Origin: Chara braunii
Lineage: Eukaryota > Streptophyta > Charophyceae > Charales > Characeae
Reading direction: 5' to 3'
NCBI GenBank assembly: GCA_003427395.1
Contig: BFEA01000004.1
Coordinates: forward strand, 1,972,603 to 2,029,627
DNA: 57,025 bases
Made by a program: the position numbers and the translations under genes. The notes beneath the pieces were generated by a model, which saw only the letters and a program-made list of their open reading frames with translations, was not told where the DNA came from and did no database searches. Positions 27,551-39,756 of the stretch are shown here, in pieces (the stretch's first letter is position 1; every line of letters begins with the position of its first letter).

Positions 27551-28916
27551 AAACAAATAGCTCCTTTTAGCATTTATTTGAAAATGGGTTGGAGTATAGG
27601 GGAAGTATAGGGATGATATAGGGGATATTGGGGAGGTTAATAAGGGTGTTGGAGGCGGTTTGGGTGTGTTGGGGTGATGTATGGGGGTATTGGGGGCCGC
27701 TATTAGGTGTTGGTGGTGTTATTAGGGTTTCTGGNCCCCCCCCCCCCCCAAAAAAAAAAAAAAAAAAAAAAAGTGCGAGGTGCCGATGACCCCCGAGCGG
27801 TAGGTGCCGACCAGCCGATCGGTCGGCGGGTCGGCAGCCGACCAGTCAAGGGCCGCCGGCCGTCGGCGGGTCCAACACTGGATAATAATGTGATAACATA
27901 CTAGCCTACTGATAGTTTGGTTGTGGGGACCGATAACTGTCAGGTTGTCTTTTGGCCGATCATAAGCCTCTCCCATGAGATGCAGCTCATACAATTTGAG
28001 CCCTCTGGCCGTCATTGCAATGCTCCCTGTGGAAATAAGTCCTATAGAGTGATGATGATCAAGCCGGAGGCGGCCTCTTGGTTGCAGGTACGATTTGGCT
28101 GGCTATTAACATTGAGAAGGCTCTGCACGAATTGTGAGTACTGAATCGAAGTGATCGGTCTTTTCTTCAGATTTTGGGCGGTGGCCACATCCTAATGTAA
28201 TCTATTATCTATGGCTCTGGGAGGTTGATGAATGTTGTTGCAAAACCATCTATTGGCCAGGCATGGTCTTGTTAAAGAGACTGCATTGCTCCCTCCCTGT
28301 CTCCTTTTTGTTTTTCCCTTTCCCTGTTCTCTCACTTCGTTTGTTCAAAGGGTGTGCAAACTCTCTGCTGTTTAAGCCCTTTCTTTCTCCTGCCTCCTTT
28401 TAATGATATTCCTTAACCTTGTGTGCACAGGGGGCAATTGTTGGATCTCATAAGGGCATTTGCAGATTCTACAGCATTACAGGTGTGTATAGCGGGAACA
28501 CTTGATGGTTGTTTTATATCCGCCTTTGGTTGGTTTCCCCCTTTCTGTTGAGTGGCAGGATGGAAACTTCTCGCGGCTTTGCACTGCTATCTGTTCCTGT
28601 GCTGTTTGTGTCGCTTCGTTATGACCTTCCTCTAGATTTAACTTCAGCTCATGGTCGTGGAGAGATCATTGATCAAGCAGGGCAAGGCTTGCCGTTTGTT
28701 GAAATAGAACGGATGGAATCTATGCACGGACGGATGGCATCATATCTTGGTGGCATTGGCTTGATGGCATGTTAGTGATGGAACGCTAAATTCACATGGC
28801 AGGAGAGGTAATGTATGAAATGTCCGGATGAAATGATAAATTCATGGCGGGCTTTGCTAGCTGCAGGAATTGGGAAAGGTGTCCTTTCGGTGGTGCATGA
28901 GCAAGGGGGGAGAGGG

Positions 28917-28971
<55 letters not shown>

Positions 28972-28978
28972 CACACAC

Positions 28979-29013
<35 letters not shown>

Positions 29014-29083
29014 NNNNNNNNNNNNNNNNNNNNNNNNNNNNNNNNNNNNNNNNNNNNNNNNNNNNNNNNNNNNNNNNNNNNNN

Positions 29084-29141
<58 letters not shown>

Positions 29142-32100
29142 AGGTCGCTACCTTGCAGAGGCCAGTGATCTGGTTACTGGTGCGAGCTTAGCCTTTGTAA
29201 GGATTTTGAGGGAGCCAAGCGGTTTGATGCTTGTACACTAGCTGAAGTCATTTGCATGCTTGGTTGGAAACCGATGGCCACTTCTTCACTGGGGAAAATG
29301 CATGGAAGGCTTCCCAAATCAAGACTGCAGTTCGGGAGGGAACTCGTCAGGGGTTCGGAGATGGAGATTCCGGCAAGAGTCAGAGAACCTAAATCAAGGG
29401 GAAGTAATTTTCTGCAATGAACGACTAGTGGGAGAGGACTGAAGCTCGTGGAACCGCAACCCCAAGGAGATCAGACGGGGATTAGGGCTGGAGAAAGAAG
29501 TGTGGCAACTGTTTGGAATGAAACAGGCATTGATTAGAAGCCACCAACTGAGCTTAGAGAATCCCTAAGAGTGTGCAACAAATGATCGCGTCAGTCTCAT
29601 CAGAATGGATAGATCTCACCAAGCCCATTTGGTGGAATGGAACACCCATGAACTGTTGATGTACAGACCTGAGTTTGGATCCTGATGGAAGGAAATGAGT
29701 AGTATAACAATTCGGAAAGGGTATCAATTATCTGGGTCCGATCAGTTCGACAATGATACGTCAAGGCCAAAAGGAACGGACCAATCTTCCAAAAGCGGAC
29801 ACAGTGGCTAAGAAGGGAATGGTCAGTCCTCAAGCCACAAGTAATCCCAGATGAGGGTATGGCTTTGTGGGACTACAAGGCGGCAGGAGAGAGTGAATCA
29901 GATTCATCTTGCACACCCTTGAAGAGCCAGGACCAGAAATTAGTGAGAGAGGGTAAGGAAAGACTTGATGAGAAAGCTTCAGCGCCTGGAACAGGCATGG
30001 AATCTCATAAGCTGAAGAAACGACATTAGCATTAGATGGTTTTAGTCCTAACCTAGCAGCGTATTCCACAGGGTTAGGTTACACACTGAGAAGCATGTCC
30101 GTAGGAGCTCCGGACTCAATCCTAGCCCGGAAATGGTGTGATCTCCTCAATGCAGGTCCAGCGGAGCTTGAAGAAAATCCCCCCACAAAAGATCCCCTTA
30201 CTGAAGATCTTCCCGTGGCATAAAAGCCCATGCTCAGGCTGCCCTACCCTGCTTCAGAAATCTTCAACGTCCACTGCTGTACATAGCAGTGCCGGTCCAC
30301 AAATGGACGAATAAAAAGTCCACTGAAGGAGCTTTGAGGATACTGCCGAGAGGGTCGAGCAGCTAATCTTTTCTTCACCATCGTCCATGGTTTCTTGGAG
30401 TGTGAGCATGTTGTGCCACTCGGGGACAAGACGGAACAAACCTGGGAAAAGATAATGGGCAAGCGATTCCCATCAGAGATGCTCTACTATTTCTGATAGG
30501 CTTCAATGCAGCACGAATTGGCTGGTCTTCAAGAATGACCTTTACCGAATTTGAGTGACACGCATACTGTCGACAACATGGAAGAAGAGGTGCCAAGAAA
30601 CCATGGACGGAAGACCCATCTGTGCACCGGAGGCCTGGGCCCTAGCCCAAGACGATTTGGCAGAGGACCAGACACAGTATGGAAAATGTGCCAGAGAAGC
30701 AGCATTCATTCAGAAGAACGGCCAGAACCTCTTTGCAGACGGCAAAATGGGCTCAGTAAGAGACAAAACATTGATCCATCAACGGAGGGAAGGGATTATC
30801 GAGGGAGGATAGTAAATCAAGCAGGACAGTCTGCACCGACGGCGGGACTTAAGAAATTCGCACGTGTGGGGCCTAGGAAAGGAATGCAAGATGCCATTGA
30901 GTTCAAAATTGAGGGCCCCAAGGAGAAGTACAGAACCGGTTCTGGAAGAAGAAAGCTGCACCAGCGCACAGAGGCCCGCTTGGGTACTTTACAAAGGCAA
31001 CTCTGGAGACGATGTTTTCCTTCCTTCCCCCGCTCCCCTCCCCCCCTCCTCTCCCCCCCCCGGGGATGGTCCCAGGCGCAGAGCACGAAGCCAGAGAGAA
31101 TACACCAGAAATGTACTCCAGTCGGCGGAGAAAGATGAACAATGGTTAAGGAGGCAGGTCGAGGGCTCCATTGGGGCAAAACGCGAGGCAGCTCAACGAA
31201 CTTTGGAGCAGAGATGGTTTAAAACATGGTATGCCCCAGCATTAGGCAGAATGTGCATCCGGGAAGCTCACTACCCAATCAAGGGGCCAATAGTTGCATT
31301 GCTCTAGGTTTCGTAGAGGTTCCTGGCAGCCTGCAATTACAGACTAGCGGACAAGTTCTCAGCCTGTTTCTTAGGCAGAGTAGAAAACAGCATGGAGAGA
31401 AGGGCTGTGATCTACTGTATGGCCATATCCGACAGCCAATCCTCACACATGGGAACAATCAATGCTGTTGGAGAATCCTAGCCGTGATGGGAGGAAGCGG
31501 GTAATTGTGTATGTTTTGGGACTTACTGCCGTTACCGGTGGAAAAGGCACTGCACTGATGCCCCCTGCACTCCCCCCACATAGAAAGGCCCAATACCATG
31601 AGCGTCCTCAGACGTGCTCACGTAATCACCGCCATGCGAAAGATGTCACCGAAAAAGACTGGATATCTACCGAGTACAAGGCATTGAAGGCAACTATGGC
31701 GGCACGCCTGGCAATATCGCTTCGCCATTTCCTCCCAACTTCACAGCGAAAATTGATAACCTGCTACTCGTTCTTATTTTTCTTGATCTGCCTCACTAGT
31801 GGTATGCGTAATGGCCTGCCAATATGCCACAACTGGTTGAAAGGTCTAGGGTATGGGAAATGTGCAGTGGGCTCATAAGACCCAGTCCCGGGTTCAAATC
31901 CTGGCTCTGCCAACCAGCGAAACCGCGATCTATAGCCCTACGGCGCCTGGTATCAGATCCCAGTGCCAAGAAAAATGGCATTTGACTGATAGTACAGTCC
32001 CTGCCAATGTGCAACAGCTGGTTGAAAGGTCTATGGTACAGGAAATGTGCACTGGGTTCATAAGACCCAGTCCCGGGTTCAATCTTTTTTTTTTCGTTCC

Positions 32101-35100
32101 AGCTATACATGACAAGTTGTCAGTTGTTAATGACTGGGGCCCTTGCTGGTGGGAATGCTAGGTTCTTATGTTGAATTCCTTCTTCTTCATTGGATCAGTC
32201 TATATTCCAGTTAATGACTGGGGGGCTTGCGTTTTTATTCACCGCGTTCCATCTGGTTTTGAACTCAGGCCTGTATGCCAGCAGTTCATGGGTGTGCCGA
32301 CTGAGCTAGTTAATGACTGGGGACCTCGCTGGTTTCCGACGGTACCCGGAATTGCTTCGTTAATGACTGGGGGCCTTGCTGAGCATGTAATAGTGTTTGG
32401 AATGTCTTTGGTTTCGACTTGATGTCATTTGGCTGCTCCACTGCTCAGATGAACTTGTAGACAACTTAGTCCCTTGTTATCTGGCTCATCTCTCTCAGGC
32501 AACCATCTGAAACTTGAAGACAGTGTGGAGGTTCGAAGTAGCCGTGGAAAGAATGCCCGAAGTAAGAAGATAACAGGAGTACAGGTGCGCTTCCTGTCCT
32601 ATCAGAATACCTCCCCCTCCACTATGGCAGTGCATCCAAGGCATGTATCTAATGTTTTCTCCCCATCCCCATTGTGTCTCAGTGGCTGTCAAATTGCTTG
32701 CACTGTGTTAGTAGGTGTTCTCGTCTCGGTGACTGTGTTGTCCAGTGTTCCTGTGGCTGAACATATGTTGTCAATTGATTCTATGACATGCTCTGGGATC
32801 TTAGCTATAAGGGGACTCCCACAAAATCCCACCCTGTAACTGCTACTGGGTTGCTGCACACCACCGCCTTGTTCCTGTAATCCTGGTACATGACTTAAAT
32901 CCTGTGTTCATTGTTATGCAATGCTGATCTGGGGCAAGGGGGGGGGGGCGGGGATTGCCACGTTTATTTTCTGTTTGCGAGTTTTCTAGACTAGTTTTTC
33001 TCAGTTGACATCTGGTGCACCCGCAGCTTGCAAGTGGTTCAGAAACTGCAGGCACAGGGTCAGCTGTATCAAGGTGTGAGCCACCCGGAAACACGTTGTT
33101 GTCTGCCCTCGTCCCAGTCAAATTGTGCTAGCTGAACCACAGCACTAGCTTCCCATTAGGTAGGCTAGAAACACCTTCCTTTGTTTCCCTGTGTGTTTTC
33201 TGTTGTTGTTTCGCTTTGCACCTTTGCACCTTGATCTAAGTTCGCTTTGCCCTCCAGGGCCACAACCACCACGGAAGTGCGGCTTGCAATCGTACCTGCT
33301 GTCCAGAACGCATTCTCTTGTTTGCACGACAGTTGATTAGGCATGCATGATAAGCCTCCATACATGTTTGCGGTGCTTGGTTCCGCCTGCCTGTGCATGT
33401 CATGTATCTTACCTCAAGCCGATTTACAAGCCTTTTTGTGCTGGAAGGGTGTGAAGTGCAACTTTGAACTCATAATGCTGACCAGTTTGTCATTGTTTGG
33501 TAGCTCTTCACCCCCAAGGATTAAAGAAACAGGGTGGTAAGGGGCCACCGAGGGTTAAAGAAACAGGGTGGGTTAAAGAATCAGGGTGACAAGGGGGCGT
33601 GAAACCCCACACCCAGCATGATATGCAGGATCTCCTCTCCCTGTGACCAGTCTAGACTTTTTGGGTTGCACAATTCACTCTGTAGTTTTTCATTTGCGAA
33701 AACTTGTCAGGGTACGGATGGAATCGGTTGGATATAGATCCTGATATCTGTTGGTCCTGGGCTCTTTCTGTTAAAACTCGTTCGGAATGAATAATGCAGC
33801 ACATGCCAGGGGACGGGAGGAAGGTCCTAATCACATCAAATGACTCACGGTTGCGGTTGTATGATGGTATGAAGCTGGAATGCAAGTACAAAGGTGAGAA
33901 ACGTCAGTCATTTTCTGTGACTGGGGATGTGATGCTTCCAGACTGGTTTTGCTGATATGCAGTCCCTTCCATTTGTTTTATAGGCTCAGAGGTAGTGAGG
34001 GCCTCCGTAGCGGATGAGTTGCGGATCTGATCGATTAAATACACACTTTTCTTTAACAATCATGGAGCACCAGTTGAATGAGTGGCCATGTCTATTTTAG
34101 AATGGTTGGGTTTTCCGAAAACAAAAAAAAAGCATGGCTGATTTTTCAAGACATCTTGTAAAAGGTGGAATGATACAGACAACATTAGCATGGCCGGTGC
34201 TCAGCTCTTGTTTTTGGTGCTCAGCTCTTGTTTTTGGTGTGTACGCTGTCGGTATCATACGCGGAGTCTCTGAGGAACTGGAATCACATTTCTTCTTTTC
34301 AAAGGGTGACGGCCTTAAGGTATTGTCGTGGAACTTACCAGCCCCAGGTAATTCAGAGTTGTTTCACTCACCCACTTCCATCAGGATACGAAGTTGGGCC
34401 TGTTTATCAACAGCTCACAGGTGTACCATTGAGCCACACGAGTTTGGTACGGAAATCACATTCGTCATTCATTGATGATGTAAACGAAGTTCTATTACAA
34501 CACATCTGATTCATCCTTTCTTTCAATTTCAGATTGGTGTCATGTAACTTTCTGGTGGTTCACTGTCACATTACTCTCACACACACTACCGTCTTCACCC
34601 GATTATAACGCCCGGTCATTATGGCCACATTTGGCTCACATTTCTGTCCAGATGCAGCGAAAATGACTGTACAACGTGTATGATCTATTCGGGGGAAGAA
34701 GGAAGTGCTTCCTAACATGTATCTGACTGCAAGTACAGCCATACCTGGATGGATCTGACTGCGATGGTGTCCAGAGCTTACTAGAAGTCCTAGTGGGGGT
34801 ATGTCCTCACTGTCTGTTACATGCTGAGCCTGCAAACGAGGGCCTTTTTAAGGCCCTGTGTTGTTTTCAGCCTAAAAGCCTGAAGACAAGGGCCTACAGG
34901 TCCTGTGTCGTTTTCAGCCTAAAAGCCTGAAAACAAGGGCCTACAGGCCCTGTGTCGTTTCAGCCTGAAAGCCTGAAAACAAGGGCCTACAGACCCTGTG
35001 TCGTTTCAGCATAAAACAGGGCCCTCCAGGCCCTGAGTCTTTTCAGCCTGAAACGGAGGGCCATTTTCAGGCCCTCATATGATCGACCTGCCCTGAAACT

Positions 35101-35553
35101 TAGGCACCAGACCAGGGTTTTAGCACAGGCCATTTCGGGCCTGTTTTCAAGACCACCTTTGTTTGAACTTCAACGCCAGGGTCTGCACTATATAAGACTG
35201 GTCCGCACTACAGGCAAGAGCAGCCTCCTGGACGGGCCAGCACTATATAAGACTGGCTCGCCCTGCAGGCTGCAGGTAGTTCATAGGGACTTCCCAGGCA
35301 CTTCATGTGCAGTTCAGGAGGCAGGAGGTAGTCTTCAGGATTCGGCAGCAGCACTCTGGGGGAGCGCTGCAGTAGTAGTAGTAGCGTTAGCAGTAGTCTT
35401 CAGCACTGGGCGCTAGTAGTAGGAGCTAGAGTAGTACTGGAGGGAGAGAGAGATTGGGCGGAGGCCAGGGAGACTTACCTGCAGCGCCATAGCTCCAGCT
35501 CGTCTCGAGGTACCTGCAGTACAGCGCCATCTTCACAGGTTAGTACCTGGCAC

Positions 35554-35599
<46 letters not shown>

Positions 35600-38500
35600 G
35601 AGTTCTTATTCTTCCTCTTCTCAGTCCACCATCTCCCCCTCACCCTCTCGCTACCTGACTTCACTGCATCAGCAGACTATGAGAGAGAGGGATTGGTGAC
35701 ATTTGGATCCAGACTCGACATTGGGCTTCAGACATTTGACGAGGGATTATCTGGGACTTGTACCGAAGAGTTGGTGTTGACGACATTTCCATCTTCCCCC
35801 TCTTCTTCGTCTGATCCCCTCCTCTTCGTCTGTGTATGGTCTGAACCTGGCGCACTCTTCCTGTGTGTAGCGTCAGGCCCCCTTCACACCTTGTGATGAG
35901 GATGATGTATGTTTCCTCTCACCTCTATACTTGCACCACACCATCTGCAAGCAAAATTTGCAAATGTTGCTTCCTCCTTTTGGTGTGCATGCGACGAATA
36001 GTCAAAGAAATACTAGGCCCCCAGCGGTGATGTCCGGCCCGCTTTTGTTAGCCAACCTACATAGCCATCCAAAGCACATAGCCAACGAAGGCACGCAGTC
36101 AAGCAACATGACCAGCCAAGCCACATAGCTGGCCAGGCCATAGCCAACGAAGGCATGCAGTCAAGCCACATGACCAGCCAAGCCACATAGCTGGCCAGGC
36201 CGTATAGTCAGTGAAGCGACAGGGCCAGCTAGCCATGTAGCCAAGCCCCTAGGCAGGACAAGCCACATCGCCACCCACATGGCCAAGCCACAGCCAGCCA
36301 AGGCACATAGTGAATGTGCCTGGCCAGCTAAGCCACATAGGGCAGCAACATACCCAGCCAATGCAAATGATCCGGTGGTCCACGTAGCCAGCCAAGCCGC
36401 ATAGCAAACTAACCATATAGCCAGGGCAAATGGTCAGCGAAGCTACATAGCCAAGCCACACTTGCATCACAGGTACATACCTAAAAGCCACATAGCGAAC
36501 CCAGACAAGCCAAAAGCCACATAGCCAACCAAGGACATGGCTAGGGACATAAGGCACATAGCCAAGCTAGGCACATAAGGCACACAGCCAAGCTACATCT
36601 ACTACATTATATCGACACTGATATGTCTGTTGACTGGCTACATAGCCAGTTTAGCCGGATTTCCAAGCCACACAGCCAAATCATAAGGCCAGTGAACCTA
36701 CATAGCCAGGCCACATAGCCAGTCAAGCCACATAACGCGCAGAGCCACGTGGTCAACCAACAGAGACAAAAAAAGTACTGTGGACCTGATATCGCAAGCC
36801 CACCAAACTCCTCCCTGGTGTGCTGGATTGTTCTCCTCCAATGCTTCCCCGAAATCACGAGTGCCTTTATAACTCCTTCAATTCACTCTTTCAAAGTGGA
36901 CGCATTTCAATTGCCTCTTCCTCCCTTCTTCCTCATTGGCTGAAGCGCTTATTCTTGTCGGTGAAGCAGTGCTGGCTCTGCTTTCCTTTCTGTATATCCC
37001 CTTTCCCTTTTGTTCGCCAATCTCATGACACAGTATACTTTGCTGGGCATCCAGTGGAGTTCCGTCTCTCATCTTTGTTGGAGCTGAGCTTTGCAACCAG
37101 ATATGTACTGAGAGTGCGGGTAAGTCTGCACATTCAAAACTCAAACGAACTCAATTGTTGTGTAGGCGAGCACTTGACTTCATCAGAAAGTCTGGATGAA
37201 GTTCCAAGGATAAAAAATGGTGTGGAGCAACCGGACTGTTGCCTCTCTTTTGTGTAAAAGAAAAGGGAAGAAAAAGGAAAATGGAGTGTGGTTTGAGCAG
37301 GAGAGAAGTTGTCGAGGATGAGATCATGGGTTCTTGAAAATTTTGGTAGGAAATGGGACGTATTGTGCCTTACAATTGCATGTCTTTTTCATGCTAATGG
37401 GCATTGTTTTAATCGCTCTCTGCTGGGCTGTTAGTTGCAGAAATTCTGGGCTGTGTCAGTGCTAGTGTTCTTCACCCGAATAGAATGCCCGGTCATTATA
37501 GCTGTATTTGGCACAAGTCTTTGTCCAGACGGAGGGATAACAACGGGGCGTTCTATTCGGGTGAAGACGGTAGTGCTAGGATGCTTCTATGCGCACAGGT
37601 GACCGCACTCGCTCTGCTCAGTGAAGATTCTTCGATGTAAGTTTGGGCAAGTCGTAGATGATGATGATGGGTTTTGGGGCTGCAATGGGTTTCCAATGGA
37701 GTGAAATTGAGCAGACGAAGCAAACGGTTTGACAGGTCATGACCATTATGGGAGGAGGGAGAGCTTTAACCACTGACCAGATGCATTTATTTTTGTGACC
37801 ATTGGCCTGCTTGCATTTTGTTTTATTTGTTTTACCGCTTCCCCAGGACATCGGAATGCTAGCAGTCTGGCGGCGTCGTTCAGTGCAAACGGAGACTTCC
37901 TGATCTGTGCCAGTGAATGCTCGCATGTGTTCGTTTGGAACACAGTCAACTCGTATGTGCCTTCAAACCTCATGTATACAAGTTACAAAAAGGTGCGTGC
38001 TCTATTTAACGCCAAACTTTCCCATCAGCGATGTTTTAAGGCACACTAACAACCTTGATATGGTGTGCCGATTTCTGGTCGTGTGCTTGATTCAGTGCAA
38101 ATGGAGAGTTTTTCTTATATGTGCTAGGGAATGTTCATTTGATGGACCCAACTTGTGTACCCTCAAATTTCAAGTTACAGGTACACCTCTGACTAGGTTC
38201 ATGCAATGATAACTTTGCCCTCCTGTAAATTGTCAAACTCCAAGCCTACGAACCAACAACGGCGGTCACCGGTGGTCCCGACTGCACAGATTGCGGGAAC
38301 TGGGGAAATAACTCGACGGTCTTCACATAAGAATTGTCCTGTGCGGGGCCTTCAATCACCACTCCAAGGCGTTGCTGGTTTTGACCAACAGCAGGCAGAG
38401 GGCTCAAGGCCAGCGTGCATTTGCATACTTCCCCAAGTGCACAAGGCCGAAGGGCTGCAGGGTATGCTTCCCTGAAAACGGCCGCTCTTCGAGCTTGCAT

Positions 38501-39682
38501 CACAGCTCCAGGCACGAAGTGCAGCAAGAAATGCTGGACACGAAGTGCAGAGTCTGCAGACACGAAAATCTACAGTGCCCAGGCCCAGTAGAGGTTTGGT
38601 GGGGAAGGGTAGCACAATTATTTTTCCTCATGGCAGCACCCTATATTTTACGCTTGGAGAAATGCAACTTCTGGTTCGTCAAAACAGGTCCGGATGGAGT
38701 GGTGGTTTAAGGGGATCAGCCTAAGACCGTTCTGTTCTGACACCGAGTGAGGTCTCGAACAATCAACATGATCAAGATTCCAATCTAATGCTCGATTGGT
38801 CGGACCGGACGGACCGTGTTCGTATCGCATTCAAGGGAACACATGGAAGCCTGCAACATCACTCTCCACTGACTGACAACAAGAAAAGAGTCAAAATACT
38901 AATTTGCCCCTGGTTCGGGTAGCAGGGGAAGAAAAGGAAGGCTATTTTGCCTATGAAATAGACAAGCCAGTCTTCCAACTACCATTTGACCCAGAGGAAT
39001 GGGCTCAGGCAGACAAGGAGATGAACATGACATGGCACAGCATGGTCAGAGGTGGCTATAGGATTGCACCATACATGCGGCGCATCACGTGCGTGCAAGT
39101 TGCGCATGTGCGCCACATAGCGCATGCGCGCACGTCCGCATGGATATGATGCGATGCAATTACGGAAAAAAAAAAAAAAATCGAATACAGCAGGTTGTGG
39201 TAACCAAATGTGTGCCTCCTTTTTGAAAATTGTAAGTGCAGTGCGCACAGCAGAAAAAAACAATTCGGCACCACATCGTAATCATTGGATCTAGTCTCTT
39301 TTCCAAAAGGATCCCCTGAAAAGATTAGCAGGGATCCCACGCATTTGAAAGGACGTTCATCGAACTGCAAGAGGATCACGAGCAGGCCAGCATTATATTC
39401 TGGATTCAGATTCAGGTCTGTGTTCCATGAGTTATGGGTTACGAACAAACTCTACAGTAGCTGTCTCGTTTTTTTGTTTTTCCTTTTCTTACGAGCAGTG
39501 CCCCTCAGGGCCTCTCGTCAGCACTCGCACAAAAGAAAAACGTATGGCTTGTATGGTTCCAGTTTCGAGGAGAGATTCATTCTAGTTTTGCACATTTGGT
39601 GAGTAGTGGAGTGAAGCCCTGAAAATCGCATGCCAAGTTAGTCAGTCAGTAACCCATAACTGCTGAAACACGCGCCAAAGGA

Positions 39683-39756
<74 letters not shown>

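Larger units (their letters stand above)
24338..28430 (+). other. Intron 3 of the WD40 gene (4.1 kb)
   Basis: Starts GTGAGC, ends GTGCACAG. Holds two small tandem duplications (24774-24889, 25195-25580) and a hAT-type element (27175-27880). An open stretch at 27917-28144 ends near a GTACG donor-like site but has no similarity to WD40 sequence and does not fit the phases, so it was not used. Confidence 0.85.
28483..32498 (+). other. Intron 4 of the WD40 gene (4.0 kb)
   Basis: Starts GTGTGTAT, ends TCTCTCAG. Contains a compound CA/GA microsatellite around an assembly gap (28919-29136), a stretch of broken unidentified coding sequence (about 30370-31310), tRNA-derived repeats (29610-29700, 31819-31916, 32005-32092, 32243-32315). 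Four copies of TTAATGACTGGGG occur between 32126 and 32375. Confidence 0.85.
33894..37846 (+). other. Intron 6 of the WD40 gene (4.0 kb)
   Basis: Starts GTGAGAAA, ends CCCCAG. Contains a SINE, two MITE-A copies, one MITE-B copy, a 58-bp minisatellite, an LTR-like TATA region, and a long CCACATAGCCAGCCA-type minisatellite, each listed separately. Confidence 0.85.

Noticed and set aside
27917-28144. Candidate extra WD40 exon ending at a GTACG donor
   Set aside because: No WD40 similarity, no suitable acceptor or phase; exons 3 and 4 already join to give the family sequence DGK-GAIVGS.
31819-31916. Functional tRNA-Met gene
   Set aside because: The anticodon arm and B box look right, but the D-arm and acceptor stem do not pair convincingly, and a second decayed copy lies nearby; better read as a tRNA-derived repeat.
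33008-33078. Stretch with TTTTTCTCAG acceptor and AAG/GTGTGA donor in intron 5
   Set aside because: Translates to a non-WD40 peptide in phase 0 and would break the reading frame into exon 6.
36161-36557. Membrane-protein-like open frames on the minus strand (Leu/Trp/Ala-rich)
   Set aside because: They arise from the CCACATAGCCAGCCA minisatellite, not from a gene.
37020-37120. Possible exon between a CACAG acceptor and a GCGG/GTAAGT donor in intron 6
   Set aside because: The peptide lacks WD40 features and the true blade 5 is exon 6 at 33800-33893.
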